From: Pedobacter rhodius
Lineage (GTDB): Bacteria; Bacteroidota; Bacteroidia; Sphingobacteriales; Sphingobacteriaceae
NCBI RefSeq assembly: GCF_027213645.1
Contig: NZ_JAPWGL010000005.1
Span: forward strand, 1 to 64,000
Length of the DNA: 64,000 nucleotides
Direction of reading: 5' to 3'
Under the pieces are notes generated by a model. It did no database searches and had not been told where the DNA came from. It was given only the letters and a program-made list of their open reading frames with translations. A program made the translations under genes and the position numbers. Shown one piece after another: positions 42,371 to 51,160 of this stretch (position 1 is its first letter; each line of letters begins with the position of its first letter).

Positions 42371-44190
42371 ATTCCATCGCCACGTAAATTTCTAAACCTT
42401 TTTCTGGCTTCAGCGCTGAACATACTTCCGGGATAATCTGTTATTAATTTCTGAAAATAAATTTTTGCCTGTGCAATATCATTTAGTTTCTTTTCATAAA
42501 TATCAGCAAGTGTAAATAAAGCATCGTCTGTCCAGATGCCATCTTTAAACTCATCAATAACTTTTTTAAATATATCTGCTGCTTTTTGGTACTCATCAGA
42601 TTTGATGAAGATTTTCGCTTTACTCATCATTATGGCATCACCCAAAGAATTTTGCGGAAACGCAACGGAAATGCTATCCAACTTCTGTATTGATCGTTCC
42701 GGTAAATTCCTGAATAATAACATTTCCGCATCTGCATACATTTTTAAAGCACTGCTGTCTGTTGGTGTTTGCGTATTATCAGAAATTAATAAGCTTAAGT
42801 TCAAAGCATCATTAGCAATGAGCTGAGAGGTAGCTGCTTTTAATACCAGGCACTGCCCGTTGCTGTAATCAAAATTACCCTGATAGAAAGACAGTTTTGC
42901 GCTTTTAAAACGCGCTTCGTTACCGATAGACTGACCTTCAAATTGTTTGCTTACCTGTTCATAAACTAAAAATGCTTCCCATGGCTGTTTAGTAAGGATA
43001 TAGATATCACCTAAATCCAATTTAAGCTGACCAACATCCAATGCATTTATCCCCGGCATTTTAATCGCTTCTTCTAAAGCAATTTCAGCCTTTCCCGGTT
43101 GATTTAGATAATATGCCTGCAATGTAGCCCACTTCTTTATTGCAAATAATGTCGTTTTGTTTTTGCCGTTTTCATCCAGTAAAACCTGGTAATCTTTGGC
43201 AAGTAAATCTAAATCAGCAATGTTGTATTTTCCTTTGGTCTGGATGCTGTATTTCGTATTAAGCAGCTCAATTTTGGCGGGCAGATAGTATTGATTTTCT
43301 TTTCCTTTGGTTAATAAATATTCGTAAGCCTTAATTGCCGTATCATAAGCGCCATTATCTACAAATGTGTAAATCGCATTAAACAAAGTTCCTCCATCAG
43401 CTTTTGTTCTTTTATCAAATGCTATCAACTGGCGCAATGCCATATCGTATTCTTGTTGTTGAATATAATTCCAGGTTAACAGTTGAATGTAAATTTCTGC
43501 ATCCGGTTCTTTTTGGATTTTTTTCAGAATACCAGTTTGAAATGTTTGGTAGTCAGTTTTATCCTCAAAAATCATAGATAATACGGCCTCTGCCTGTGGT
43601 AATAATTGCGGAGTCGAAGGTAAAATGTCGAGGTATTCCTGCATCAGCATCGGTTTATCTTTCTTAAACCTGTAAATATTTAACAATTCAAAAGCAAATG
43701 CTTTATCGTTATCCAATAGCTTTCGCCCTTGTTTAAATGTTTGAATGGCATATTCATAATTTTCAAAACGGTAGAAATTATTGGCGAGCATTCTGATTTT
43801 GAATTCATCTTTTGGCAGTTTACCAATTGTTTCGTTAAAAATTTTGTTTGCAGCAGAAGCATCGCCTTTTTCCTGGTAAAGCTTTCCTAAAGCAATTTCA
43901 TAAATTTCTGTCTGAGGCGATTGTTTGATTTGTTTTTTTACAATTTTCTCGGCTGTATCATATTTTTTTAATTTCAGCAGGGTATTAAAATAGATGTCGA
44001 AATAACCTTCATTATTTGGATTTGCGAAAAGTTTCTCAAAAATTACGGCTGCTTTTTCATATTCACCGTCCTGGTAATATTGAATCGCTAAATCACCTTC
44101 ATCGGCGGCTAATGGCCTGTTTTGCCGAAAATTTTGTGCATTCGCCTGACAACAGAAAAATAAAAATACAACTATAATAAAGCGATTCAT
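42367..44190 (-). CDS. Exported tetratricopeptide-repeat protein
   Basis: 607 residues. Signal peptide MNRFIIVVFLFFCCQANAQN, then TPR helices from residue about 25 to the end: AIQYYQDGEYEKAAVIFEKL, YLPAKIELLNTKYSIQTKGK, and near the C-terminus SDEYQKAADIFKKVIDEFKD and AKIYFQKLITDYPGSMFSAE. Probably periplasmic and a scaffold, perhaps for envelope assembly, since its C-terminus resembles the periplasmic TPR parts of gliding or Bam-like proteins; I cannot say which. It stands alone on the minus strand. Confidence 0.85.
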   Translation of the reverse strand: MNRFIIVVFLFFCCQANAQNFRQNRPLAADEGDLAIQYYQDGEYEKAAVIFEKLFANPNNEGYFDIYFNTLLKLKKYDTAEKIVKKQIKQSPQTEIYEIALGKLYQEKGDASAANKIFNETIGKLPKDEFKIRMLANNFYRFENYEYAIQTFKQGRKLLDNDKAFAFELLNIYRFKKDKPMLMQEYLDILPSTPQLLPQAEAVLSMIFEDKTDYQTFQTGILKKIQKEPDAEIYIQLLTWNYIQQQEYDMALRQLIAFDKRTKADGGTLFNAIYTFVDNGAYDTAIKAYEYLLTKGKENQYYLPAKIELLNTKYSIQTKGKYNIADLDLLAKDYQVLLDENGKNKTTLFAIKKWATLQAYYLNQPGKAEIALEEAIKMPGINALDVGQLKLDLGDIYILTKQPWEAFLVYEQVSKQFEGQSIGNEARFKSAKLSFYQGNFDYSNGQCLVLKAATSQLIANDALNLSLLISDNTQTPTDSSALKMYADAEMLLFRNLPERSIQKLDSISVAFPQNSLGDAIMMSKAKIFIKSDEYQKAADIFKKVIDEFKDGIWTDDALFTLADIYEKKLNDIAQAKIYFQKLITDYPGSMFSAEARKRFRNLRGDGI

Positions 44191-44361
44191 AAACCTAAAT
44201 TATAAGATTTAAATGTAACATTTTAATACATCTTTCCTGAAAGTATAACTGCATATAAAACGTATTTTAAATGTTACCTGTATTTTATTTATGTCTTTAT
44301 TTTAAATACTAAATTGGAAGCACATAGGTTGAAAGATAACCTTAGTAACATTGTTAATGTA

Positions 44362-44396
44362 TTTGGCCGTTAAGCCAGCAGGTTGTTATATTTTTG
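44362..44396 (+). promoter_or_regulatory. Promoter of the S9-kinase-regulator unit
   Basis: TTTG at 44362-44365 and TATTTTTG at 44389-44396, spacing 23 bases (the upper end of the allowed range). The S9-like gene starts 21 nt further on. Confidence 0.6.
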
Positions 44397-44417
44397 TTTT
44401 CCTGTTAGAGATTTTTT

Positions 44418-46304
44418 ATGTTGAAAAGGTTCATTCTATTCATTTTAGTCGCTGCTATTTGGTCCTGTAAAGGAGCCAATGAAGAGAAAACTATACCTGT
44501 GGATAACTTTTTCAGAACCCAGGATAAGGCTTATTACCATGTTTCTCCGGATGGAAAAGCGCTGTCGTATCTCAAATTACAAGATAAAAAACTCGATCTT
44601 TTTATCGAAGATATTGAAACCGGGACGGTAAAACAGCTTACCCATCTTAATGAGAAAAGTATTAGTTTTTACTTCTGGACAAGTAACAATGAACTGATTT
44701 ATTACACTGAAGATGAATCGAAAGAACGTAAAACGGATTTATTCGTTGTTAGTAAAGATGGCAACAGCCAGAAACAATTAAGTTCTAACGAAAAAAATAA
44801 GGTCAGGGTTATTGAAGATCAGCTCATTGACGACAAGTACATCATTGTGGCTTCAAATAAAAGAGACTCTACTGTATTTGATGTATACAGGCTTAATGTT
44901 CGTACCGGGAAAATGGATATTGCGGCTAAAAATCCTGGTAATATTACAGAATGGGTTACCGATAATAAAGGGATTTTAAAAATTGCGGTGGCCAGTGATG
45001 GTGTAAATGAGACATTACTTTACCGCGAAAACGAAAGTTTACCATTTAAACCGGTAATTACAAATAATTTTGAAACAACGCTTCAGCCTGTGGCCTTTTC
45101 AGAAAATGAAGCTGACGTTATATATGCGATTTCGAATGTAAATCGCGACAAGAATGCACTGGTTGCACTCGACTTAAAAACAGGAAAAGAAAAACAGGTT
45201 TTGTTTGGGAACGATACTTTAAACGTAGTGGATGCCAAGTATTCGAAATCCAAAAAGAAAATGGTGTTTGTGACATGCGAAACCTGGAAAAAAGAAAAAT
45301 TTTACCTTGATGACAGTACAAAAATAAGCTATGCAAAAATAGACAGGCTCTTGCCCAATACCGAATGGCGTATTATGGATAAGGATAAAGGCGATAATGT
45401 GTTTGTATTGAGGACTTATACGGATCGAAATCCTGGTTCTTATTACCTGTATGTTTCAAATGAGAATAAGCTTAAAAAACTGGCTGATATTAATCCGTCT
45501 ATCCGGGAAGAGGATATGTGTGAGATGAAGCCAATCAGTTATAAAAGTAGAGATGGATTAACCATTAACGGTTATTTAACGTTGCCGAAAAATAAAAAAA
45601 CAACAAGTTTACCGGTCGTTGTTTTACCACATAATGGCCCCGGCGGAAGAAATATATGGGGTTATAATGCAGATGTACAATTTCTGGCCAACAGGGGCTA
45701 TGCGGTTTTGCAGGTAAATTATCGTGGTTCGGGCGGGTATGGCAAGTCTTTTTATGCGGCCGGTTTTAAAGAATGGAGCGATAAAATTCAGGAGGATGTA
45801 AATGATGGTGTGAGGTGGCTGATTAGCAAAAAAATTGCAAACCCTAAAAAAGTAGCTATTTATGGCAATGGTTTGGGCGGTTTTATTGCCTTAAATTGTT
45901 TGTATAAAAATCCCGATATTTATAGCTGCGGAGGTTCTAATTCAGGTGTAATAAGTTTGTTTAGTTATTTAACAACTATACCTCCCTTCTTAAAATCTAA
46001 TTTGCAGATGTATTACGAAATCTTTGGAAATCCTGAAACGGACACCGATTATACCCGGTTTGCTTCACCTGTTTTTCATGCAGACCGGTTTAAAGCGCCT
46101 GTTTTTATCGCTCAAAATCCTAAAGACCCAAGGGTAAATGTTGCACAGGGCGTTCAGTTTGTAAAGGAGCTTAAAAAAAGAAATGTTCCGGTAACTTACA
46201 TTGAGAAAGAAGAAGGGCCGAATCCGGTTTTGCGCCAACAGGGAAGAACAGCTTTATATAAAGCACTTGAAGCTTTTCTTCAGGAAAACCTGAATAAAAA
46301 ATAG
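44418..46304 (+). CDS. S9-type peptidase-like lipoprotein lacking catalytic Ser and His
   Basis: 628 residues. Lipoprotein signal (LVAAIWSCKG), a WD/propeller-like N-terminal domain with many DGN and DKG turns, and a C-terminal alpha/beta-hydrolase domain (VVLPHNGPGGRN; NYRGSGGYGKSFY). The nucleophile elbow is AIYGNGLGGFIAL: the usual G-x-S-x-G has Asn 484 in place of Ser. The Asp is kept (Asp 570 in NPKDPRVN) but the usual E-G-H-G-F is KEEGPNPV, with Pro 601 in place of His. Two of three catalytic residues are missing, so it should not be an active peptidase. It is followed 3 bp later by a histidine kinase, suggesting a sensory role. Confidence 0.88.
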   Translation: MLKRFILFILVAAIWSCKGANEEKTIPVDNFFRTQDKAYYHVSPDGKALSYLKLQDKKLDLFIEDIETGTVKQLTHLNEKSISFYFWTSNNELIYYTEDESKERKTDLFVVSKDGNSQKQLSSNEKNKVRVIEDQLIDDKYIIVASNKRDSTVFDVYRLNVRTGKMDIAAKNPGNITEWVTDNKGILKIAVASDGVNETLLYRENESLPFKPVITNNFETTLQPVAFSENEADVIYAISNVNRDKNALVALDLKTGKEKQVLFGNDTLNVVDAKYSKSKKKMVFVTCETWKKEKFYLDDSTKISYAKIDRLLPNTEWRIMDKDKGDNVFVLRTYTDRNPGSYYLYVSNENKLKKLADINPSIREEDMCEMKPISYKSRDGLTINGYLTLPKNKKTTSLPVVVLPHNGPGGRNIWGYNADVQFLANRGYAVLQVNYRGSGGYGKSFYAAGFKEWSDKIQEDVNDGVRWLISKKIANPKKVAIYGNGLGGFIALNCLYKNPDIYSCGGSNSGVISLFSYLTTIPPFLKSNLQMYYEIFGNPETDTDYTRFASPVFHADRFKAPVFIAQNPKDPRVNVAQGVQFVKELKKRNVPVTYIEKEEGPNPVLRQQGRTALYKALEAFLQENLNKK

Positions 46305-46307
46305 CTT

Positions 46308-47975
46308 ATGCTTCAGCAGAAGAAAAGTGGTTATCGCAAGAATTTTTCGTTGAGTGTTGCTTTTATTGCACTCATTTCCATTCTGTTTATTCTATCGCTG
46401 TTCCTGGCATTTAACTACAGTAAAAAATCTATAGAAAACGAATTTGTATCCGAAAAGGTTAATGTTTTAGAAGAAAGCATAAAGCCCTACAATGAGTTTT
46501 TTCAAAATGAAATGCCGGAAGTATCTTATTACAATGGTTTTTTAGATTCAGCAACAGCTTCAAAATTTGTTGACACCATAACCAATAAATTTCCATTTAT
46601 AGCAAAAGTGATGTTTTATGATTCGGAGGTAAAAAATATACCCGTTCGGGATGGCATGAACGCAGGTCACTTTTCCATCGGCCCTAAATCTATATTTCAA
46701 TTTGGCAGAACGGTAAAACCTGATTCAGTAAAACTATTTTCAGAAGCTGATACCAGATCATTTAAGGTGGATGATGATTTTAACGGAATGGCTCTTAAAC
46801 TGGTTCGTTTTATAGATAAACTCGACACAACATCTGTACCAACGCAAGAACAGTTATTTACGAATTTTTCTGTTGTCCTTTCCAACAAAATTACCTACCT
46901 CAATATTCCCCGCCCCGAGGACTTAAAAGTTTATAAAGACATGCTGCAAAGGCGGTTAAATCCGGCTCCGGTTTATCAGCAGGATATGCTGGTTTTTCAG
47001 CTCGATCCGAATAAGATTAAAATAATAAATACCAGGCCATTATTATATGAAACCATTCGCATTGAACCGTTAACCTATGATCCGATTGATACTTCAGATG
47101 AAAATATTGCAACTGAAATTGCGTTGCCAGGTGCATTTTCAGATTTTAAATTGTATTTCATTTCTTCAAAATCTTATATCAAAAAAGAAATATTTATTTA
47201 TTTCCTGCCTATCGCTTTGGTGCTTTTGCTGGTTTATGGGGTGTTGTTATTGGTTGCCTTTTTAATCTATCGTAATTTAAATATCAATAGTAAAATGTTT
47301 AAGCTGCAGTACGATTTCGTAAACAACTTAACCCACGAATTTAAAACGCCGGTTAGTGTTATAAAAATTGCGGGAAATAACATAAAAAGTGCTTCCGTTC
47401 TCAGTGCTAAAGAACAGCAGCTCTATGGTAAAATATTGGATGAAGAGGCCGATAAGTTAAATGGTTTAATGAACAAGCTGCTGGCTTTTACCCAAATTGA
47501 AAATAAAGCCATCAAACTTAATCAGGAGGAAGTAAATATTAATGATTTTATTGAAAGTACAATTGAATCACATACGTTAAAACATCCGGATTTTGAGATT
47601 ACCCATGAAGTGGTTGGCTTTAAAACATTTACAACAGACCCAGTTTTATTGGGTAGTTTATTCGATAATCTGGCAGAAAATGCTTACAAATATTCAAACC
47701 CCGGAAACAAAAAGTTAAACATCAGTGCAAAGCTGATAAAAGGTGTACTGGTATTTCGCTTTACAGACAAAGGCATCGGAATTCCTTCTTCTGAATTAAA
47801 TAATATATTTAAAAAGTTTTTCAGGATTCAGAATGAATATAACCAAATGGGAAGCGTTGGCTTAGGTTTGGCATTCTGCAAAGAACTGGTTAACTTTATG
47901 CAGGGCGAGATCACGGTAAAAAGTAAAGTAGGCGCGGGTACTGAATTTAAGATTGTACTGCCTTATAATAGTTAA
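46308..47975 (+). CDS. Sensor histidine kinase
   Basis: 555 residues. One membrane helix near the N-terminus (VAFIALISILFILSLFLAFN), an outer sensor domain of about 240 residues, a second helix (FLPIALVLLLVYGVLLLVAF), then HisKA with NNLTHEFKTPVSVIKIAG (His in the THEF motif) and HATPase with NLAENAYKYS, FRFTDKGIGIPSSEL and GSVGLGLAFCKELV. It begins 3 bp after the S9-like gene; the OmpR-type regulator follows after 87 bp of low-complexity DNA. The sensor domain has no Cys and no obvious ligand site. Confidence 0.92.
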   Translation: MLQQKKSGYRKNFSLSVAFIALISILFILSLFLAFNYSKKSIENEFVSEKVNVLEESIKPYNEFFQNEMPEVSYYNGFLDSATASKFVDTITNKFPFIAKVMFYDSEVKNIPVRDGMNAGHFSIGPKSIFQFGRTVKPDSVKLFSEADTRSFKVDDDFNGMALKLVRFIDKLDTTSVPTQEQLFTNFSVVLSNKITYLNIPRPEDLKVYKDMLQRRLNPAPVYQQDMLVFQLDPNKIKIINTRPLLYETIRIEPLTYDPIDTSDENIATEIALPGAFSDFKLYFISSKSYIKKEIFIYFLPIALVLLLVYGVLLLVAFLIYRNLNINSKMFKLQYDFVNNLTHEFKTPVSVIKIAGNNIKSASVLSAKEQQLYGKILDEEADKLNGLMNKLLAFTQIENKAIKLNQEEVNINDFIESTIESHTLKHPDFEITHEVVGFKTFTTDPVLLGSLFDNLAENAYKYSNPGNKKLNISAKLIKGVLVFRFTDKGIGIPSSELNNIFKKFFRIQNEYNQMGSVGLGLAFCKELVNFMQGEITVKSKVGAGTEFKIVLPYNS

Positions 47976-48062
47976 AAATTGAAATGTTAAAATGTTGGAA
48001 TGTTAAAATGTTGCCGTGCAACTTTACAACTTTCAACTTTACAACCTTATAACAAAACACAA

Positions 48063-48755
48063 ATGTCTAAAGAAGTAAAAATATTAATTGTAGAGGATGA
48101 TGAAAATCTCCGCTTTTTAGTTGCACATAGATTAAAAACCGAAGGCTATAATGTGCTAGAAGCCAATGATGGTGAAGCGGGTGAAAGAATGATTCTTGCC
48201 GACCAGCCTGATATTGTTTTGTTAGACTGGATGATGCCCGGAAAACAAGGTGCTGAAGTTTGCGAAAGCGTTCGTAAGCAGGGCTTTGAAAATCTGATTA
48301 TCATGATGACTGCAAAAGCGCAGGATGTAGATAAAATTGATGCGTATAATTTCGGTGCATCGGATTACATTACAAAGCCATTTAATATGGATGTTCTGGT
48401 GGCCATGCTGGAAAGTAAAGTGAAATTCATCGTAAATAAAGATACCGCTGAAATTCACCGCTTCGGTAATATGGAACACCATCCGAACATTCATACTTTA
48501 TTCAGAGATGGAAAGAAAATTGAATTAACGATTTTGGAAAACCGTATCCTGCTTTATTTCCTGCGTAATCCCGGTAAAGTAATTAACCGTGATGAGTTGA
48601 TGCTGGTGGTTTGGGGCTACAACTCTGACGTAAATACCCGTACCTTAGATATGCACATCGTTCGCTTGCGTAAGAAAATAGAATTGAATCCTGACAATCC
48701 GCAATTGTTGCAAACGGTTAGGGGAGTAGGCTATCGCTTTAATGCAGGGCAGTAA
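48063..48755 (+). CDS. OmpR-family response regulator
   Basis: 230 residues from ATG 48063. Receiver domain: EDDENLRFLV, phosphoacceptor Asp 55 in IVLLDWMMPG, Lys 105 in DYITKPF. The C-terminal winged helix has IELTILENRILLYFLRNPGK, VINRDELMLVVWGYNSDVNT and RTLDMHIVRLRKKIELNPDN with GVGYRF, as in the OmpR/PhoB family. An upstream in-frame TTG (48000) would translate the low-complexity spacer and is rejected. It should be the partner of the kinase at 46308-47975. Confidence 0.93.
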   Translation: MSKEVKILIVEDDENLRFLVAHRLKTEGYNVLEANDGEAGERMILADQPDIVLLDWMMPGKQGAEVCESVRKQGFENLIIMMTAKAQDVDKIDAYNFGASDYITKPFNMDVLVAMLESKVKFIVNKDTAEIHRFGNMEHHPNIHTLFRDGKKIELTILENRILLYFLRNPGKVINRDELMLVVWGYNSDVNTRTLDMHIVRLRKKIELNPDNPQLLQTVRGVGYRFNAGQ

Positions 48756-48815
48756 AGTTGTCATTCTGAGGGATAATTAATTTTATAAAAATAAATGACG
48801 TTAATTAATAAACTT

Positions 48816-48919
48816 CGTCATTTCGACCGCGGTGGAGAAATCTTTGGACTCGTAATTTATTATTCAAAGATTTCTCCATTAGCTGCGCTTCATCCGATAG
48901 CTATCGGATCGAAATGACG
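48816..48919. repeat. Dispersed palindromic repeat, family R1 (best copy)
   Basis: Outer arms CGTCATTTCGA (48816-48826) and TCGAAATGACG (48909-48919) pair perfectly. Inner stem GGAGAAATCTTTG (48834-48846) / CAAAGATTTCTCC (48865-48877), then the palindrome CCGATAGCTATCGG (48894-48907). This is the fullest copy in the window. Confidence 0.85.
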
Positions 48920-49004
48920 ACTTGAGCAAAACTGGCACATACATCGATGGTAATTTGCCTAAGAATCTTTTTTAAGCATGTCGAAAAGCTCAATGTGATA
49001 ATAT

Positions 49005-50246
49005 CTAAGCCCTCTTCAAATTAAAAATCGTTATCTCTGGTAAAACCCCAACCCTTCCCGGATAACCTAAGAAACCATAGCCAACATTAACGTAAAGTTG
49101 TTGCTTCTGTTCCTGATATAATCCTGCCCATTCCTTGTAAATGTATTGTACAGGGCTCCATTGGTATTCCTTTAAGCGAACGCCAAACTGCATGCCATGC
49201 GTATGACCACTGAACATAGCATCGATTTGCGGGTATTTCTGTAAAACCTCGCCGCGCCAATGTGATGGGTCGTGACTTAAAAGAAGCTTAACAGGTAAAT
49301 CATCCGTGTTTTGTACAGCCAGTTCCATTTTTCCGTATTTTGGAAAACGGCCCATTCCCCAGTTTTCGATGCCTAGAATGCCGATTTCTTCTCCATCAAC
49401 TTTCAAGCGGCGGTTTTCGTTCATTAACAAATCGTAACCCATTATTTTATGAACATCGACCATGTCTTTCAGGTTTTTTACTTTGGCTGGAGATGATTCC
49501 TTGCCGAAATAATAATCGCCGTAATCATGGTTTCCCAGGGAAGAATAAACGCCTAGTGGAGCCTTCACCTTTGAAAAAATATCCTGGTAATCTCTTACCT
49601 CATTTGTTAAGTTGTTCACCAAATCTCCTGTAAAAAAAATAAAATCAGGTTTCTCGCCGAGTAGCATTTCCACACCACCTTTCACAGCCGTTTTGTTGTA
49701 GAAACTTCCGGAATGGATGTCGGAAATTTGTCCCATGGTAATGCCATCAAAGGCCTTTGGGAGATTTGGGAGAATTAAGTTCACCCTTCTGACCTGGTAA
49801 TCATAAGCGCCTGAAATGATTCCCCAGCTTAAAGAAGTTAAGGGGACTGCTGCGGCAACCAGACCTGCTTTTACCAAAAATTCCGAACGGGAAATGGGTG
49901 CAGCTTCGATTATTGGCTGGTCTTTTATAATTTCTTTTTTCCTGAAAAGTTTAATGAATAATCTTCGTAAATCATCGAGGATTAAAAACGGCAACATCGC
50001 CATTTTACAGGCTACGGTTAAGAAGAAAGCAACTAAAATAATGGCTCTTAAGGTAAGGAAAAGATTAAGATAAATACCGGCAAAAACCCCGATAATTAAT
50101 AGAATGCTATAGCTCCAATATAAAATCCCGAAGATTTTTTTTGTTCCCGGCTTCCATTTAAAAACAGCCAGAATGGCTCTAAAAAAATAAATATCAAAAG
50201 CGGTAATCAGTATGCAGGCAGCGATGATAAAAGGTAGTCTTCCCAT
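49005..50246 (-). CDS. Membrane-anchored metallophosphoesterase
   Basis: 413 residues. Three to four membrane helices come first (ITAFDIYFFRAILAVF; LYWSYSILLIIGVFAGIYLN; LTLRAIILVAFFLTVACKMA; a later short one). The phosphoesterase domain follows from about residue 165, with all five motifs: GQISDIHSGSFY, FIFFTGDLVNNL, SSLGNHDYGDYY, LLLSHDPSHWRG and AMFSGHTHGMQFG. This is the YkuE/YaeI layout; members have been suggested to act on lipids or nucleotides. The outer or inner side of the domain cannot be decided. Single gene. Confidence 0.9.
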   Translation of the reverse strand: MGRLPFIIAACILITAFDIYFFRAILAVFKWKPGTKKIFGILYWSYSILLIIGVFAGIYLNLFLTLRAIILVAFFLTVACKMAMLPFLILDDLRRLFIKLFRKKEIIKDQPIIEAAPISRSEFLVKAGLVAAAVPLTSLSWGIISGAYDYQVRRVNLILPNLPKAFDGITMGQISDIHSGSFYNKTAVKGGVEMLLGEKPDFIFFTGDLVNNLTNEVRDYQDIFSKVKAPLGVYSSLGNHDYGDYYFGKESSPAKVKNLKDMVDVHKIMGYDLLMNENRRLKVDGEEIGILGIENWGMGRFPKYGKMELAVQNTDDLPVKLLLSHDPSHWRGEVLQKYPQIDAMFSGHTHGMQFGVRLKEYQWSPVQYIYKEWAGLYQEQKQQLYVNVGYGFLGYPGRVGVLPEITIFNLKRA

Positions 50247-50331
50247 ATCAATGGAGTGTATTTTAAATTATAAGCTTTGATAATTTGCTTTTACAGTTTA
50301 CTGTTTAAAGTTGTCAAAGCTAAAAAATCAA

Positions 50332-51081
50332 TTAAATATTTGATATAAATAAATTGTCTAAAATTCGTTTAGGATTATCCAGAAAAGATTTATAAACCCT
50401 GTAAATTTCAGATTCCTCATATTTTACTTTGGTTATTTTACCGTCGGCCATTTCGTAAATCGATGCCTTTGGATAGGCTAGTAGAATCGGCGAATGGGTT
50501 GTAATGATGAACTGGGCATTTTTATCAACCAAACTACCAATTTTTGATAGCATTGCAATTTGTTTTGTAGCTGAAAATGCTGACTCTGGCTCATCTAAAA
50601 TATAAACGCCATTACCATTAAACCGATTCATAAACAGCGACCAGAAAGACTGACCATGGGATTGTTCGTGTAAAGAGACGCCACCATAGGCATTAATTAT
50701 TTTGGGGCCTGCTTTTAACTCTTCGTCAAGTTTGTCAATTTCGCTTGCAACATTATAAAAACTTTCACCACGTAAGAAAAAACCATCTTTAGGTTTTCTG
50801 AAACTTTTTGTTATCGTCAAATAATTATGCAATTCTGAATGTGTCGCCCTGCTGGTAAAATTGAAGTTTTTACTTCCCCCCTCCGCGTTAAAGCCGAGAC
50901 TTACCGCAATTGCTTCAATTAAAGTAGATTTTCCAACGCCGTTTTCACCCGTAAAAAATGTAACATTCGGATGAAAGGCTAATTCCGGAAATGATTTTAA
51001 GCATGGAATATTAAATGGATAGTCATCAGGAAGATTCCCCTGGCTTAATCTTAATGATAAAAGATACCCATTAAACTCCAT
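50332..51081 (-). CDS. AAA-type ATPase (COG3910-like)
   Basis: 249 residues. Walker A is FFTGENGVGKSTLIEAIAVS. The middle has FNFTSRATHSELHNYLTITK and the Q/H-rich SLHEQSHGQSFWSLFMNRF in place of a standard ABC signature. Walker B is GVYILDEPESAFSATKQIAM and the H-loop is FIITTHSPILLAYP. This layout matches small single-gene ATPases of the SMC/RecF-like ABC group (COG3910). Role unknown; similar ATPases occur in defence systems, but no effector gene is adjacent here. Confidence 0.87.
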   Translation of the reverse strand: MEFNGYLLSLRLSQGNLPDDYPFNIPCLKSFPELAFHPNVTFFTGENGVGKSTLIEAIAVSLGFNAEGGSKNFNFTSRATHSELHNYLTITKSFRKPKDGFFLRGESFYNVASEIDKLDEELKAGPKIINAYGGVSLHEQSHGQSFWSLFMNRFNGNGVYILDEPESAFSATKQIAMLSKIGSLVDKNAQFIITTHSPILLAYPKASIYEMADGKITKVKYEESEIYRVYKSFLDNPKRILDNLFISNI

Positions 51082-51160
51082 TAATTATTGTCATTTGTAA
51101 TTAAAGCTTTGACAAATTTCTTTCGCATTTGGTGATAAATTTGTCAAAGCTAAAAATATT

